A DNA stretch of 64,000 nt from Acorus gramineus (GCA_030737835.1 JAUJYN010000052.1:90294-154293); one strand, 5' to 3'. Numbered from the stretch's first letter, positions 43,829-57,700 are shown. Notes: generated by a model not told the origin, from the letters alone. Numbers and translations: made by a program.

Positions 43829-46800
43829 TGTCACGCCCCAGGCGTCCCCGATACGTGGCAAATATATATAATATCAGCAGTCCATACAGGAGATCAATAA
43901 AAGACTCTAAACAACATCAAAAATGACAACACAATCAATAATGTAGCTGACATAATATATATACATATAGCGGAAGCTTAAATGACTGAGTCTGTAATTC
44001 AAAGACATATTACAGACCAGAATACATAATCAACTGTCCTGTGAGAGCCAATATAGACAAAGACATCCATATACAAGTGTTGTGCCCAAGCACGGATAAC
44101 AATACATACAAGCAAAGAAGGGGATGCTGATGGCCTCTCACTCGCAGAACCCAAAACGTGAACGCTGCTCCACTACTAATGTGATGCCTTGGGGAGCTCC
44201 TCCTTCAGATCCGACTCAGTAACAACTGGAGGAAAATAATATGCGAGGGGTGAGCCACACGCTCAGTGAATGGCACAATCTATGCAACACAACTCATATT
44301 AACCTTATAATAATTAAAGTCCCTAAATGGGAGTAACTGTACAAGCTAGTGGGTCGTAACATCGCCGACCCACCCCACCCTCACCCTCACCCTCACCTTT
44401 TAAGGGGTGACATGGGTCTTTTGGGGCAGACTAGACTTGTCACGCCCCAGGGCGGCTGTCCCCGATACGTGGCAAATATATATAATATCAGCAGTCTATA
44501 CAGGAGATCAATAAAATACTCTAAACAACATCGAAAATGACAACACAGACAATAAGGTGGCTGACATAATATATATACAAATAGCGGAAGCTCAAACGAC
44601 TGAGTCTATAATTCAAAGACATATTACAGACCCGATACATAATCAACTGTCCTGTGAGAGCCAATATATATACAATGACATCCAAATACAAGTATGTGCC
44701 CAAGCACGGAAATACAATACATACAATCAAGAAGGGGATGCTGATGGCCTCTCACTCGCAGAACGTGACGCTGCTCCACTACTGCTGATGTGCCTCGGGG
44801 AGCTCCTCCTTCAGATCCGACTCAGATATCACTGGAGAAAAATATATATGCGAGGGGTGAGCCACACGCTCAGTGAATAGCACAACCCATGCATCACAAT
44901 TCATATTAACCTTATATAATTTATAGTCCCTAAAACGGGAGCAACCACACATTCTAATGGGTCGTTTCATCACCAACCCACCTCCCCCCTCACCCTCACC
45001 CTTTCCGGGGGGTGACATGGGCCTCTTGGGGCATACTAGACCGCTCTCCACCCCTGGTCCACCCGGTAGCCTCTCCCACCCTCGTAGCCTCCACCTGGTA
45101 TACTCCCACTATCAGTACAGTCTGACGCATCGGAGGTACCTACGGACGGGAGCCCTCTGTCAGGCCAGCTAACGCCGGGGAGTTCCTACATCGGATCCAA
45201 CCAAAAGGAGAAGACAGCCTACTCACACGGATACGATCCTCTTGGATCCGTCGACACCGATTTGTAACGCTAATAATGTCATGAATTCCCAAGAATTCCT
45301 CCAGGGCGCATAACTAAGATGCGGGGAAACATATATTATAACAACAAGGTTATAATAGTTTCTAAGGCATGCTTATAACTATATGCTCTCATTTTGATTT
45401 AATTAGATTAAACTAGATGGGAACATGCATAGTTCGGGGCTTTCCAATTAAAGGACAAGGTGACTAAACATGCATAGGCCGCTATACATGATATAAGGGT
45501 GCATATCCCTAGCATACAAAGTCTAAGGTGGCATGGATATATCATATTAATCATGCAAGCATAGCTTATATTGATTACTAGTTAATATGCAATTATGGTG
45601 CCCCAGGGGACGGCAATGCACGCCTACGTGCATCGAACGCCTCCCTACTAGGTTGGATTGTCCCACTCACCGAAACCCGGGTCGTCGCGTGACCGTCCGT
45701 CAAGATCTGCAAGACAGGGGCATTCAATATGATGAGTAAACTACACAAATACATAAAAAATTTACTAGAAATACCCAATACTCGGACAAGCATGCATACG
45801 GACCCGCACGCATGCGAGCACGCGCGTACGCACGCGAGTCCGAGTGCCCTGACACCCTCCCCAACCCTCGAGCAGCCATACACACGGCCACCCGCACGCG
45901 TACGCACGAATGCGCACGCACCCATGCGCCCCTGCGCCCGGGCGCACTGCCACGCCCTTGCCCGCGCGCCCAGACGCGCTGCCGTACCCCTGTCGGTGCG
46001 CCCAAACACGCTGCCGCGCGCGCGCACGCTCGCGTGCGCCGGCGCGCACCGCGCTTCTAGCCCTGGCGTACTCGCGCGCACTGCGCCCCCGAGCAGCACT
46101 CCGCGCGCACTTCGCCCCCGCGCAGCACTCCGCGCGCATGCCCGCGCGTCTGCGCGTACGCGCGCGTGCCCGCCAGCGCGCCCGTCTGCGTGCGCCAGCG
46201 CCTGCCTGCGGCGCAGACTCGCGCGTGGATGACCCCGCACGCGCGCCCGAGCCCCTTCCACCCCCTCCTCAGCCCTCCCACACCCCCTTAGCACTCATGC
46301 ATACATGCATAACCATTTACACACCCAAATCAAGCATTTAACAACAATAGGGAGGAGGACTCACCCAAGAGAGGAAGAACAAAGGGAGGAGCTCGGGTGC
46401 CCTTCACGCACCAAATCGCCACCACCAAGACCACCACCACCAAGACCACCCTCAGCCCTAACAAAGGCTGAAAACAGGGGAGAAGGGGAGACCATGAGAG
46501 GAGGTAAACAAAGGGGAAAGCAAAACTAAAACCATAGGAAGATAGATCACAAGCTTACCTATCTTTTCCCCTTCAATGGCTTTCCATTTCAACCTCTTCT
46601 ACTAGCTCTAATGGGGGAATAAAGAAGAGGGAGTGAGTGATTTTGTGTGTGAGTGAGAGAGAGAGAGGAGATGAAGAAGAAGAAGTGGGCGCCCACTTTA
46701 GGGCACACACACTCACACACACACACTTTTGGTGTTTGACTTTAGGTCAACCCAACCACACAAACAAACAAAAGAGTTTGACCAAGTCAATGGTCAAACT

Positions 46801-49097
46801 TGACTTGGTCAAAGTCATATTTGACTTGGTCAAGTCCCCCTTTGACATTCCCACTTGGTCAAAACCCGGATACGATTCGGAACTGCCAAATTCTGAACGT
46901 TTCCGGAATTCGGTGAAATTTTGGGAGTGGCTTGAAATGGCACCAGGACACATAATGTGCAGTTAGATTTTCAATCGGAGTTCTCAAGCTCAGGATGATA
47001 GCTAAAAGTCCAAAATTTTAACAGTTCCGATCGAAAAAGAAAAAGTTGAAAAACTGCCAGAAATGTCCCAAAGGTGCCCGGAAGGCTAAAAGTGACACAT
47101 ATATAACAAGACTGCTCTCCACCCTTGTCCACCAGTAGCCTCTCCCTCGCGTAGCCTCTACCTTGTATACTCCCACAATCAGTACCCTCCGAACGCATCG
47201 GTGGTACCTACAGATGGGAGCCCTCTGTCAGGACAGCTTTCCCAACGCCGGGGAGTCCCTACTCGGATCCAATGAAGGGGAGAAAACAGCCTACTCACAC
47301 GGATACGATCCTCTTGGATCCGTTGACAACGATTCCTAACACTACTAATGTCATGAATTCTCAAGAATTCCTCCAGGGCGCATAACTGACATATATTATA
47401 ATAACAAGGTTATAATATTTTCTAAGGCATGCTTATACCAACATAATCTCATTTTGATTTAATTAAATTAAACTAAATGGGAAACATGCATAGATCAAGG
47501 CTTTTCAAGCATGGGACATGGTGTCTAGACATGTATGGGCCTCTATACATGATACATGGATGTATATCCCTAGCATACAATGTCTAATATGGCATGGTTA
47601 CATCATAGTAAAACATGCATTAACATAGTTTTTCATTGACACAAGTTAATATGCAATTATGGTGCCCCAGGGGAGGGCAATGCACGCCTACGTGCATCGA
47701 ACGCCTCCCTACTGGGTTGGATTGACCCACTCACCGCAACCCGGGTCGTTGCGTGACCGTTCGCCAAGATCTGCAAGACATGGGCATTCAATATGGTGAG
47801 TAAACTACACAAATATACATGAAATTTACTAGAAATACCAAATCCTCGGACAAGCATGCATACGGACTCGCATGCATGCGAGCACGCACGTACGCACGCG
47901 AGTCTGAGTGCCCCGACACCCACCCGAACCCTCGGGCAGCCACACGCATGGCCCCCCACACGCGCACGCACGCGCGCGCGCACTGGTGCCCAGCCGCGCG
48001 CCCAGGCACATGCCCAGGCGCACTGCCCCGCGCGCTCGCACGCTTGCGCCAGCGCCCGCGCGCACTCGCATGCCCACTCCGCAAGCACCCGCGCGCTCGC
48101 GCGCACGCGCCGGCGGGCGTCTGCGCGCCCGCCTGCGCCTGCCCGCGCGCAGACAGCCCCAACGCGCGCCCACTCTTCCCTAACCCCTTTTTAACCCTCC
48201 CCAACCCCTCACACACATTCTAACACATCTACCCAACATGCATGACCCATCCCTAAGCCATAAAAACCAAGAAAAGAAGGGGAAAGGCTCACCTTGGGAG
48301 GGGAAATGAAAGGGGGAGGTTCGGGGCCCTCGACGCACCCGCGACCACCTCAACCACCACCACCTCCTGAGCCCTCCTCAGACCTCCTTTGGCTGCAAAT
48401 CCGGGGGGGAAAGTTCATAAAAGGGAACTTGAGAGAGAGATCAACAACAACAACGACACTTACACAACCCTAGACTTGCACTTGCACCTTCTCCTTCTCT
48501 TCTCTTTGAGGAGATAATACAAACACTTGGGGGGGGGGGGAAGAGAGAAGAGAGAGCCAAGAAAGTGTAGACGTGTGAGTGGGAGAGAGAGAGGGAGAGA
48601 TATTTTGGCACCTAAATATCTAAAGGAGGGATAGAAATGACCTATTTATCCTTGACTAGAAATTCTGAGCATGCTTCACTATAACAGCCATAACTTCCTC
48701 AATATAGCTCCGAATTGCACAATTCAAAGTCCGTTGGAAAGCCAAGAAGATTATCTACAACTTTCATGTTTATGTCACAATCAAATAATCCCTCCAGCTA
48801 TTTCGAAATGTGAGCTAAATATTGAACAGGGCTGCTGCCAGAAGTTTTCTGTCCTCGGGGTATACTTGGAAAAATACCCATAACTTTTACTACAGGAATC
48901 CAGTTGAACTAATTCCACTTTTATATGAAAGCTAACTCAAAACTGAGCATCTCATAATAAAATCATATTTAAACCTCTTCATCTTGGATTTTAACAAAAT
49001 CAAATCCAAATACCAAATTGGAAATACATAACTTCGAGGAGAAAAATTATGTAGCCAAATTTTCAATCAGAGCACTCCAAATGACACAGGCATAACA
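43829..49097 (-). mobile_element. Inverted chimeric LTR (B-type U3, A-type U5) with nested LTR
   Basis: On the minus strand it begins TGTTATGCCTGTGTCATTTG at 49097 (B type) but ends with an A-type U5 and TGACA at 43829. Its own length without the nested LTR (44438-47108 and the extra TSD copy) is about 2.6 kb. It carries the B-type intronless U3 block (48660-49097), the GC-rich block (47840-48200) and a micro-exon (47735-47770). Its flanks share only GTG (43826-43828 and 49098-49100), shorter than the usual 5 bp. Confidence 0.78.
44438..47108 (-). mobile_element. Solo LTR, type A2, 2671 bp, nested
   Basis: It starts (plus) TGTCACGCCCCAGGG and ends ACACATATATAACA, flanked by the perfect duplication AGACT (44433-44437 and 47109-47113). 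The GC-rich block is at 45790-46250 and the micro-exon at 45671-45706. Near the U3 end it has a (CA)n-like stretch at 46705-46728 and several TTGACTTGGTCAA motifs (46775-46840). Confidence 0.92.
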
Positions 49098-49439
49098 GTG
49101 CTCCCAGATACTATTCTTGTTGGTGCGCCCATATGGCGGAGATAGTGGGCTTGGGAGGCTACCAGGTAGAGGCCACACCGGGAGAGTGCTACTGGATGAT
49201 GTCGAGAGCGTGGACTCCCCGTGATGAATCTGCCCATGGAGTGCAGGATGCTGGAGTTCCAATGGTTATAGATGAGCGACCTATCTCTGGCGGCATGTGA
49301 AGCACAGTTGTGGATACTGTCGCGTTTTGCCCCCACATGGGTCGTAAACGAGGAGACGCGATGCTAGTGTTCGTGATGGGACTCAACCGCCTTATCAGAT
49401 AGATGACGTCGCATAGGCATTGTCGAGGTTCGACGACCC

Positions 49440-49884
49440 CCCTTATTGCGTGTCTTGTGGATTAAGTGCGGTTGAGCGGCTTACCAAGCGTGTAAGTGTC
49501 ATCATGAGCGCCAGCCATGCTCGAGGAGCAGAATCTGGACTTAATTGTTCGAGGTGTTGTTTTGATCTTCCCGTGAGGATTGAAGATCAGGTACCCCTTT
49601 GCTGTGAATTGATGATCTATTTGACCAGCTTTGGGAGCGAGTGTCTTCTGTTAGATCGATCTTCGCACAAGGGTACCACAAGTCGGAGATTCGGGAGTTG
49701 GACATCCCATAGATGGCCTTTCGTGACCGTTCAGGCACTACGAGTTTTAAGTACTGCCATCGGGGTTGACGAATGCGCCGAATGCCTTCATGGATCTCAA
49801 AAGTTTTATTGGGCTTCCATGGACTACTTTGGGGTAGTCTTCATTGAGATTGCTAGTGGTGCGATGAAAAGGCGATATGGGTAA
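49440..49884 (+). pseudogene. Reverse transcriptase remnant (B2)
   Basis: It is collinear with 39600-40016. It shares the TAG after DIP (49710-49712) and the FIEI box (FGVVFIEIASG), but has its own frameshifts near 49590. Inactive. Confidence 0.75.
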
Positions 49885-49949
49885 CCTTGTTTCCCCAGGT
49901 TGGCATGCCCTCAGGCAAAGTTCGAGAATCATCATCGCGTTGGAAAGCG

Positions 49950-50950
49950 TCAGTCCATGGAGATTCCTCAGTGGACGTGGGAGTGGGTTATCAGGGATTG
50001 TTGCGGACTCGCTAATGTCACATTCGGGTCACGACGCCGTCTAGGTGATCATTGACCGACTGACTAAGTTCGTGCTTCCCTCCCTAATCTGACTGATTGA
50101 GTCTCTGGACGCCTTGACGAGGGTTTTCACCTTCGCGATTGTTCGTCTTCATGGTAGTCCGGTCGGTGCTATTTTCGGTTGAGACGCGAGGGTTACTTTG
50201 AGGTTGTGGCGCAGCCTTGGCAGGCTTTGGCGCGAGCCTCCATTTAAGTATAGCGTTTCATCGCCGATGGACAGCAAGACAAAGAGGACGATTTAGACCT
50301 TGGAGGACATGCTAAGTACCTGCGTGCTTGATGATGAGGGTAGTTGAGTGAGGCACCACCCATTTGTCGGGTATGCCTGCAAGACGACTGCCATTCAAGC
50401 ATCCAGATGGATCTGTGAAAGGCACTCTACAGGCGCAGTTTTATACCTCCCTTGTGTTGGGACGGTTGAGGAGCGCCAGTTGGAGGGGCCATAAGTTAGT
50501 TGTTTGACCTTGCGGTGGCCAGGTTGGTTCGTGTGTGCATCTGCACCTCCCAGAACTGATAGAAGGGCTACACAGGTTATCATCGCCAGGAGTTTACCTT
50601 CGGGTTTGGGGACCATGTTTTTCCTGAAGGTGTCCCAGTTTAAGGGCATTCTATGTTTTGACGTTCGGGGCAAGCTGAGTTGGCCCTTCATCGGACCGTT
50701 TCTCGTCATTGAGTGGGTTGGGGAGGTGGCTTGTCATGTAGCCTTTCCCCCACAACTGGCTCATGCCCACGACGTCGTCCTTGTCTCATGGCCGAGGCGT
50801 TATGTCCACGATCCTGCTCATGTCATTCTGTTTGACCGTCTCATCCTCGAGCTAGATTTGTTGTTCGTGGAGCAGTGGCTCGGGGTCAAGGACCAGCATG
50901 AGAAGAGGCTCCATGCTAAGACTGTTCCTTTGATTACAATGTGTCAGTAG
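49950..50950 (+). pseudogene. Integrase remnant (B2)
   Basis: HDAV, the same TAG (50042-50044), and VIIDRLTK lead the domain. A further TAG interrupts the TIQTLED motif near 50295. 50620-50950 is open and reads FLKVSQFKGILCFDVRGKLS, GPFLVIEWVGEVACHV, AHAHDVVLVSWPRRYVHDPA and the tail, so the C-terminal domain is better kept than in B1. Confidence 0.8.
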
Positions 50951-51057
50951 CACCAGTCTGGTGCATGGACCACTAGGGAGCAAAAGGTCTATGCGAGATA
51001 CTTGCTATATTCGGTCTTCCCTTTGGGTTTCCTTAAATTTCGAGGACTAAATTTCCT

Positions 51058-51069
51058 AAGGGGGGAGAA
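51058..51069 (+). other. Polypurine tract of B2
   Basis: AAGGGGGGAGAA precedes TGTTATGCCTGTG at 51070. Confidence 0.85.
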
Positions 51070-51794
51070 TGTTATGCCTGTGTCATTTGGAGCCATTTCG
51101 GTTAAGCCTTGGTCACTTTTGCGTCATTCAGGGCCTTTTTGTTTTTTCAATCGGAGCCGCTAAAATTTTAGCTTTTAGCCACCTGCGGGATTTAGAGTAC
51201 TCTGATTGAAAATCTGACTGCATATTATGGGTCCTGGTACCGTTTAGTACTACCCATAAAAATTTCATCGAATTCCGGTAACGTTTTGAAAAATATGCAG
51301 TTCCAAACCGTATCCGGGTTTTAAGAGTTCCTGGTTGGTCGAATAGTGTGAGATATTTTAGGGATGTGGTGACCTTTGGTAACTTTACCCCCACCTTGCT
51401 TAGGGATGAAGAAACCTTTGGTTATTGGTTATGTGAGTGGGTGAGCCTAACCCTAACCTCACCCCCCCCCTTAAGGTCACCCCTAGGCACTATTTGGGCA
51501 TGAAAATGACATTTTTGCCCTCTCTCTCTCTCCCCCTCTCTCCCATTTCGTGGAACTCTCTCAAGCTCCCTCTCTTGGTCTTTTTTTTCCTCTCTTTGTG
51601 TGTGGAGAAGGAGGAGGAAGAATCCATTGAAGGTGAAGGTGAAGGTGAAGAAGGAAGCAAGAGGTGAGTTTTGTGTATGTGTTGTTGTGGTTGTGGTTTC
51701 TCCTCTCTCAAGCTCCCTCTCATGTCCCCCCCCCCCCCAAAGAAGGCTGAGGAGATGCGGAAGAGATGGTGGTAGTGGTGGTGATGGTTGAGGT
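51070..51794 (+). mobile_element. 3' LTR of B2, U3 only
   Basis: It is B type from TGTTATGCC to GGTTGAGGT, equivalent to 41202-42002, where an inverted LTR cuts in. A C-run (51727-51738) and GAAGGTGAAGGTGAAGG repeats (51630-51650) are present. The remaining LTR is not found at the far side of the inverted block. Confidence 0.78.
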
Positions 51795-54700
51795 TGTCAC
51801 GCCCCAGGGCGGCCGTCCCCGAGACGTGGCAATAATAAATATCAGCTATCAATACCTGAGGTCAATAAGGACACCAACAACAATACACAAGGCGGCAAAG
51901 CAAGATAATGATAACTGACTGAAAAGCGGAAGCATAATATGACTCTAGGAATGCTGACAGCCTCGCACTCGCCATCTGCCGAAAGAACGCTCCACACCCA
52001 TAAGACCACGCCACAGGAAAGCTCCAGCTCCACGCCCAACACTGCCCCTGAAAAGAAATAGTATGCGAGGGGTGAGCTACAAGCTCAGTGAGTGGCTGGA
52101 AACCAATCACCATTCTACAGTTCAATACATAATCAATTTCTTTCAAGGAAAACATGGGTAGAAACCCATGGATAACTGGGTCACGCAGCGGCGCGACCAA
52201 CCTCACCCCCACCCTCACTCCCGGAGGGAGTCTTTTGGGACTTATGGGGAGAGACCATACCGTCGGTCGAAGAGACCCGGATTTACTGGTCTAGAGACCA
52301 TACCGTCGGTCGAAGAGACCCGGATTTACTGGTCTACTCAACACTACTGGATCATCTACATCTAGATAATCGCCCATCGATGTCCTTCAACATCAATCAC
52401 GAGACCGGACCCAACAACTATGGGAACGGTCAAAAAACGAATGGGTCACGAGGCGACGTGTCTTCGCCTCATCCACACCCTCACTCCTGAAAGGAGACAT
52501 CTTGGGACTTTGGGAAGAGACTTAGACTGCTCTACACCCCTGGTCCACCCGGTAGCCTCTCCCACCCTCGTGGCCTCCACCTAGTGCACTCCCACTATCA
52601 GTACTGTCCGACACATCGGAGGTACCTACGGACGGGAGCCCTCTGTCAGGTACAGCCAACGCCAGGGAGTTCCTACATCGGATCCAACGAAGGGGAGAAC
52701 GATTCCACGCTCGCGATATCATTCGTTAGCCCTCTCCCGGGTAGCCTCTACCTGGCATACTCCCACGATCAGTACCCCTCCGACTGCATCGGTGGTACCT
52801 ACGGATGGGAGCCCTCTGTCAGGACAGCTACAACCCGGCCTCTTCAACTCGGACAACATTGGGAGTGAACATTCCATGTTCGCAAAGCGAACCCCATGGA
52901 AACAACTACCACTCTGGAGGAGAAGAATATGCGGGGGGGGGGGCACACACTCAGTGAATGGCACAAACTATGCAACGCAACACATATTAACCCTAAAATA
53001 ATTACAGTTCCTAAACGGGAGTAACTAAACAAGCTAGTGGGTCGTAACATCGCCGACCCACCCCACCCTCACCCTCACCCTTTAGGGGGTGACATGGGCC
53101 TTTTGGGACTGACTAGACTGCTATTCACCCTTGGTCCACCGGTAGCCTCTCCCACGCTCCGTAGCTTACCTGGTATACTCCCACGATCAGCACTGTCCGA
53201 TGCATCGGAGGTACCTACAGATGGGAGCCCTCTGTCAGGACAGCCTGTCTAACGCCGGGGATGTCACTACACGGATCCAACGAAGGGAAGAGAACAGCCT
53301 ACCCACACGCATGCGATCCTCTTGGATCCGTCGACAACGCTTCCTAACATTTCTAATATCATGAATTCTCAAGAATTCCTCCAGGGCGCATAACTAAGAT
53401 GTGGGGAAACATATATTATAACCACAAGGTTATAATATTCTCTAATTCATGCTTATAACAATATAATCACGTAATCCCATCGTGATTTAAATAAATTAAA
53501 CTAAATGGGAACATGCATAGATCAAGGCTTTCCTAACATGAAACATGGTGTCAGGATGCATTTCCCTAGCATACAAGGTCTAATGTGGCGTAGTTATATC
53601 ATAGCAAAACATGCATAGTGTCACGCCCCAGGGCAGCCGTCCCCGAGGCGCGGCAATGGTATATATGATATCAGCAGTCTATACAGGAGGTCAATAACAT
53701 ACTCTAAACAACATCAAAAATGACAACACAGACAACAATGAGGCTGACATGATATATACACAAACAGCAGAAGCTGAAAGACTGAATATGTAATTCAAAG
53801 ACATATTACAAACTCGATACATAATCAACTGTCCTCTGAGAGCCAATATATACACGACATCCAAATATAATACAAACGTGTGCCCAAGCACGGAATACAA
53901 TACATACAATCAAAGGGGGGGGTGCTGACGGCCTCTCACACGCAGAACGTGACGCTGCTCCGCTACCGCTGATGTGCCTCGGGGAGCTCCTCCTTCAGAT
54001 CCGACTCAGATATCACTGGAGAAAAAATACATGCGAGGGGTGAGCCACACGCTCAGTGAATAGCACAACCCATGCATCACAATTCATATTAACCTCAAAT
54101 CATTTATAGCCTCTAAGTGGCAACAACTACACAATCCAATGGGTCGCTACATCGCCGACCCACCACACCCTCACCCTCACCCTCAAGGGTAACATGGTCT
54201 TTTGGGACTGACTAGGCTGTTAATCACCCTTGGTCCACCGATAGCCTCTCCTCCACTCCGTAGCTCGCCTGGTCTACTCCCACGATTCAGCACAGTCCGA
54301 AACACAATCAGGAGGTACCTACTGATGGGAGCCCTCTGTTAGGACGGCCTGTCTAACGCTGAGGAGTCCCTACACGGATCCAACGAAGGGAAGAGAAACA
54401 GCCTACCCACACGGATACGATCCACTTGGATCCGCCGACACCGATTGCAACTCTACTAATGTCATGAATTCTTCAGAATTCCTCCAGGACGCATAACTAA
54501 GATGCGGGGAGACATATATTATAACAACGCAGTTATAATATTCTCTAAGGTATGCTAATAATCGTAAGCTCGCATTTGATTTAAATAAATTAAACTAAAT
54601 GGAAAGCATGCATAGGTCGAGGCTTTCCTAGCATGGAAACATGGTATCCCGATGTATAGGCCTCTATCCACAACATAAGGGTAAATATTCCTAGCATGCA

Positions 54701-57700
54701 AAGCCTAAGGTGGCATGGATACAACATAATGAACATGCATAGCACACATTACACTTATTACAAATTAATACGCAATTATGGTGCCCCAGGGGAGGGCAAT
54801 GCACGACTACGTGCATCGAACGCCTCCTGACTGGGTTGGATTGTCCCACTCACCAATACCCGGGTCATCGCGAGACCGCCCGTCAAGATCTGCAAGATAT
54901 GGGAAATCAAAATGGTGAGTAAAATACACAAATACCCAAGAAATACGGTAGAAATACCCAACACTCGGACAAGCATGCATACGGGCCCGTACGCACGCGA
55001 GTCCAAGTGCCCCGACACACTCCCGCACCCTCGGGCAGCCATGTGCACGGCCACCCGCACGCGCACGCACGGGTGCGCACGCACGCACGCAAACCCGCGC
55101 CCCAGCCTGCGCACCGAGGCGCGCTGCCGCACCCCTGCTCGCTCGCCCAGACATGCCGCACGCTCGTGCGCACGCTCGCGCGCGCCCGCGGGCACCGCGC
55201 GTCCAGCCCTGCTTCTACCCGCGCGTACTGCGCCCCTGCGCAGCACCCGCGCGCACCCTTGCGCGCACCGCACGCACTGCGCCCCTGCACAGCGCTCCAC
55301 GCGCACGCTCGTAGGTACGCGCGCACTACCCCAGCGCCCCCGACTGCGCGCGCCTGCTCTGCCTGCGCGCGCAGACTCGCGCGCACGTGCGCGGATGACC
55401 CCGCACGCGCGCCCGAGCCAACCCCACCACCTCCCCCAGCCCTCCCACACCCCAAACACTCATGCATACCATGCATACCCCATTTCACCTCCTAAACAAC
55501 CATCTAAACAAGAAATAGGGTGGAAGAAAGCTTACCCAAGGGAGGAAAGGAAAGGAGGGATCTTCGGGTGCTCTTCGCGCACCGATTTGCCACCACCAAA
55601 GCCACCACTACCAAGACCTCTTCTCAGCCTAAAAGGGGCTGAAAACAAAGGAGAAAAGGGACCATAAGGGGAGGAAAAACAAAGGGGAATGGAAATCCGA
55701 GACCATGGAAAGATAGATCGGGTCCTTACCAAGCTTTTCTCCTTCTAGGGTTTTTCAATCCAACACCTTCTACTAGGTCAAAAGGTGGATTTAAAGAGAA
55801 GATGTGAGAGCTTGAGAGAGATGGAGAAGAAGATGAATAGGGAGGGGCACTATTCTTGGGCGTGGACTTCACTTAAAGGCCACACACACACCACACTCTC
55901 ACACACTCACACACTTAGAATTAATTAGGTTAAGCTAGGTTAGGTGCACTTTGACTTGGGTCAACCTAACCACACTAGAAAACAAAAGATTTTGACCAAG
56001 TCAAGGGTCAAACTTGACTTGGTCAAAGTCACCTTTGACTCGGTCAAGTCTCCCAATGACTTTTCGCTTGGTCAAAACCCGGATACGATTCGGAACTGTG
56101 AAATTCTGAACGTTACCGGAATTCGATGAAATTTTTGTGAGTGGCTTGAAATGGCACCAGAACACATAATATGCAGTTAGATTTTCAATCGGAGTCCTTA
56201 GGCTTAGGATGATAGCCAAAAGTCTGAAATTTTAGCGGTTCCGATCGAAAAAAGAAAAAGTTGAAAAACTGCTACAATGCTCCAATGGTGACCAGAAGGC
56301 CAAAAAGTGACACATATATAACACATAGATCAAAGCTTTTAAGTACAGGACATGGTGTCTAGACCTATACGGGCCTCTATACATGATACATGGATGTATA
56401 TCCCTAGCATGCAAAATATCTACATATTAGTTTAAGCATGGCTATACTACTTGTTTACACAAGTAGTATAGCTAAGATACACCATCGATGCGCGACGCGT
56501 GACTACGCGCGTCGAGTGCATCCCGAGAGGGGGGTATTGAAATCGAACCACTAACCTTACAACCCGGGACCTCGCGCATCCCATCCGACGAGATCTGCAA
56601 GGTAGGGGCATCCAACTTGGTGAGTAACAACACAATTTACACATAGAAATCATTAGAAATACCCAATACTCGGACAAGCATGCATACGGACTCGCACGCA
56701 TGCGAGCACGCACGTACGCACGCGAGTCCGAGTGCCCTGACACCTACCCGAACCCTCGGGCAGCCACACGCATGGCCCCCCGCACGCACGCGCACGCATA
56801 CGCATGTACGCACGCGCCCCAGCACCCTCGGCGCACTGCCGCGCGCCTGCCTGCGCGCCCGCGCGCACTGCGCCCCCGCGCAGCACCTGCACGCACGCCC
56901 CAGCACGCGCGCGCACTGGTCCCCAGCCCCGCTCCCAAGCGCATACCCGCGCGCACTGCGCGCCCGTGCAGCACCCCGCGCGCGCGCCCGTCTGCGCGCG
57001 CCAGCACTTGTCTGCGCGCGCAAACGCGCGCGCACGCCCGAGCCCCTTCCACCCCCTCCACAGCCCACCCACACCCCCTAACACCTATGCATAGCATGCA
57101 TAACCATTTACACACCCTAAACAAACATCTAACCAAGCTAGGGGAGGAGGAAGACTTACCCAAAGAGAGGAAGAACAAGGGAGGAAGCTCGGGTGCCCTT
57201 CGCGCACCAAACCACCACAACCGCCACCACCAAGACCACCACCACCTCAGCCACTAGCAAGGCCTAAAGATGGCTGAAACAGGGGGGAGGGGAAGCCATG
57301 AGAGGGAGGTAAAGAAAGGGGAAATCAAAACAAAAACCATACAAAGATAGATCACACCCTTACCTTTCTTTTTCCCTTCTAGGGTTTTCTTTTTCTTCTC
57401 CTTCTACTACCTCTAATGGAAGCAAATAAGAAGAGGGAGAGATGGATTGTGTGTGAGAGAGAGAGAGATGAAGAGAAGGGGAAATAAGGGTGGACGCCCA
57501 AGACTAGTGACACACACACACACACACACACTCACACACTTGGAACAATTAGGTTTTGTGGGGATTGACTTGAGTCAACCCAACCACACAAAAAAATAAA
57601 ACCATTTGACCAAGTCAATGTTCAAAATTGACTTGGTCAAAGTCTTCTTTGACTTGGTCAAGTCCCCCCTTTGACATTCCCACTCGGTCAAAACCCGGAT

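Larger units (their letters stand above)
43302..51069 (+). mobile_element. Interior of element B2, split by inverted LTRs
   Basis: About 25 bp resembling an LTR start (TGTTGTGTCTGTGTC) joins interior sequence equivalent to 38750 at ATTTCTAAGG. The interior runs to 43828, is interrupted until 49097 and resumes at 49098 with GTGCTCCCAG up to the PPT at 51058-51069. The uninterrupted sequence GAGGTGCTCCC is at 39229-39239. Confidence 0.82.

Noticed and set aside
43829-49097. Simple solo LTR with a 5-bp duplication
   Set aside because: Only GTG is shared by the flanks and the LTR is chimeric, so a single clean insertion cannot be claimed.
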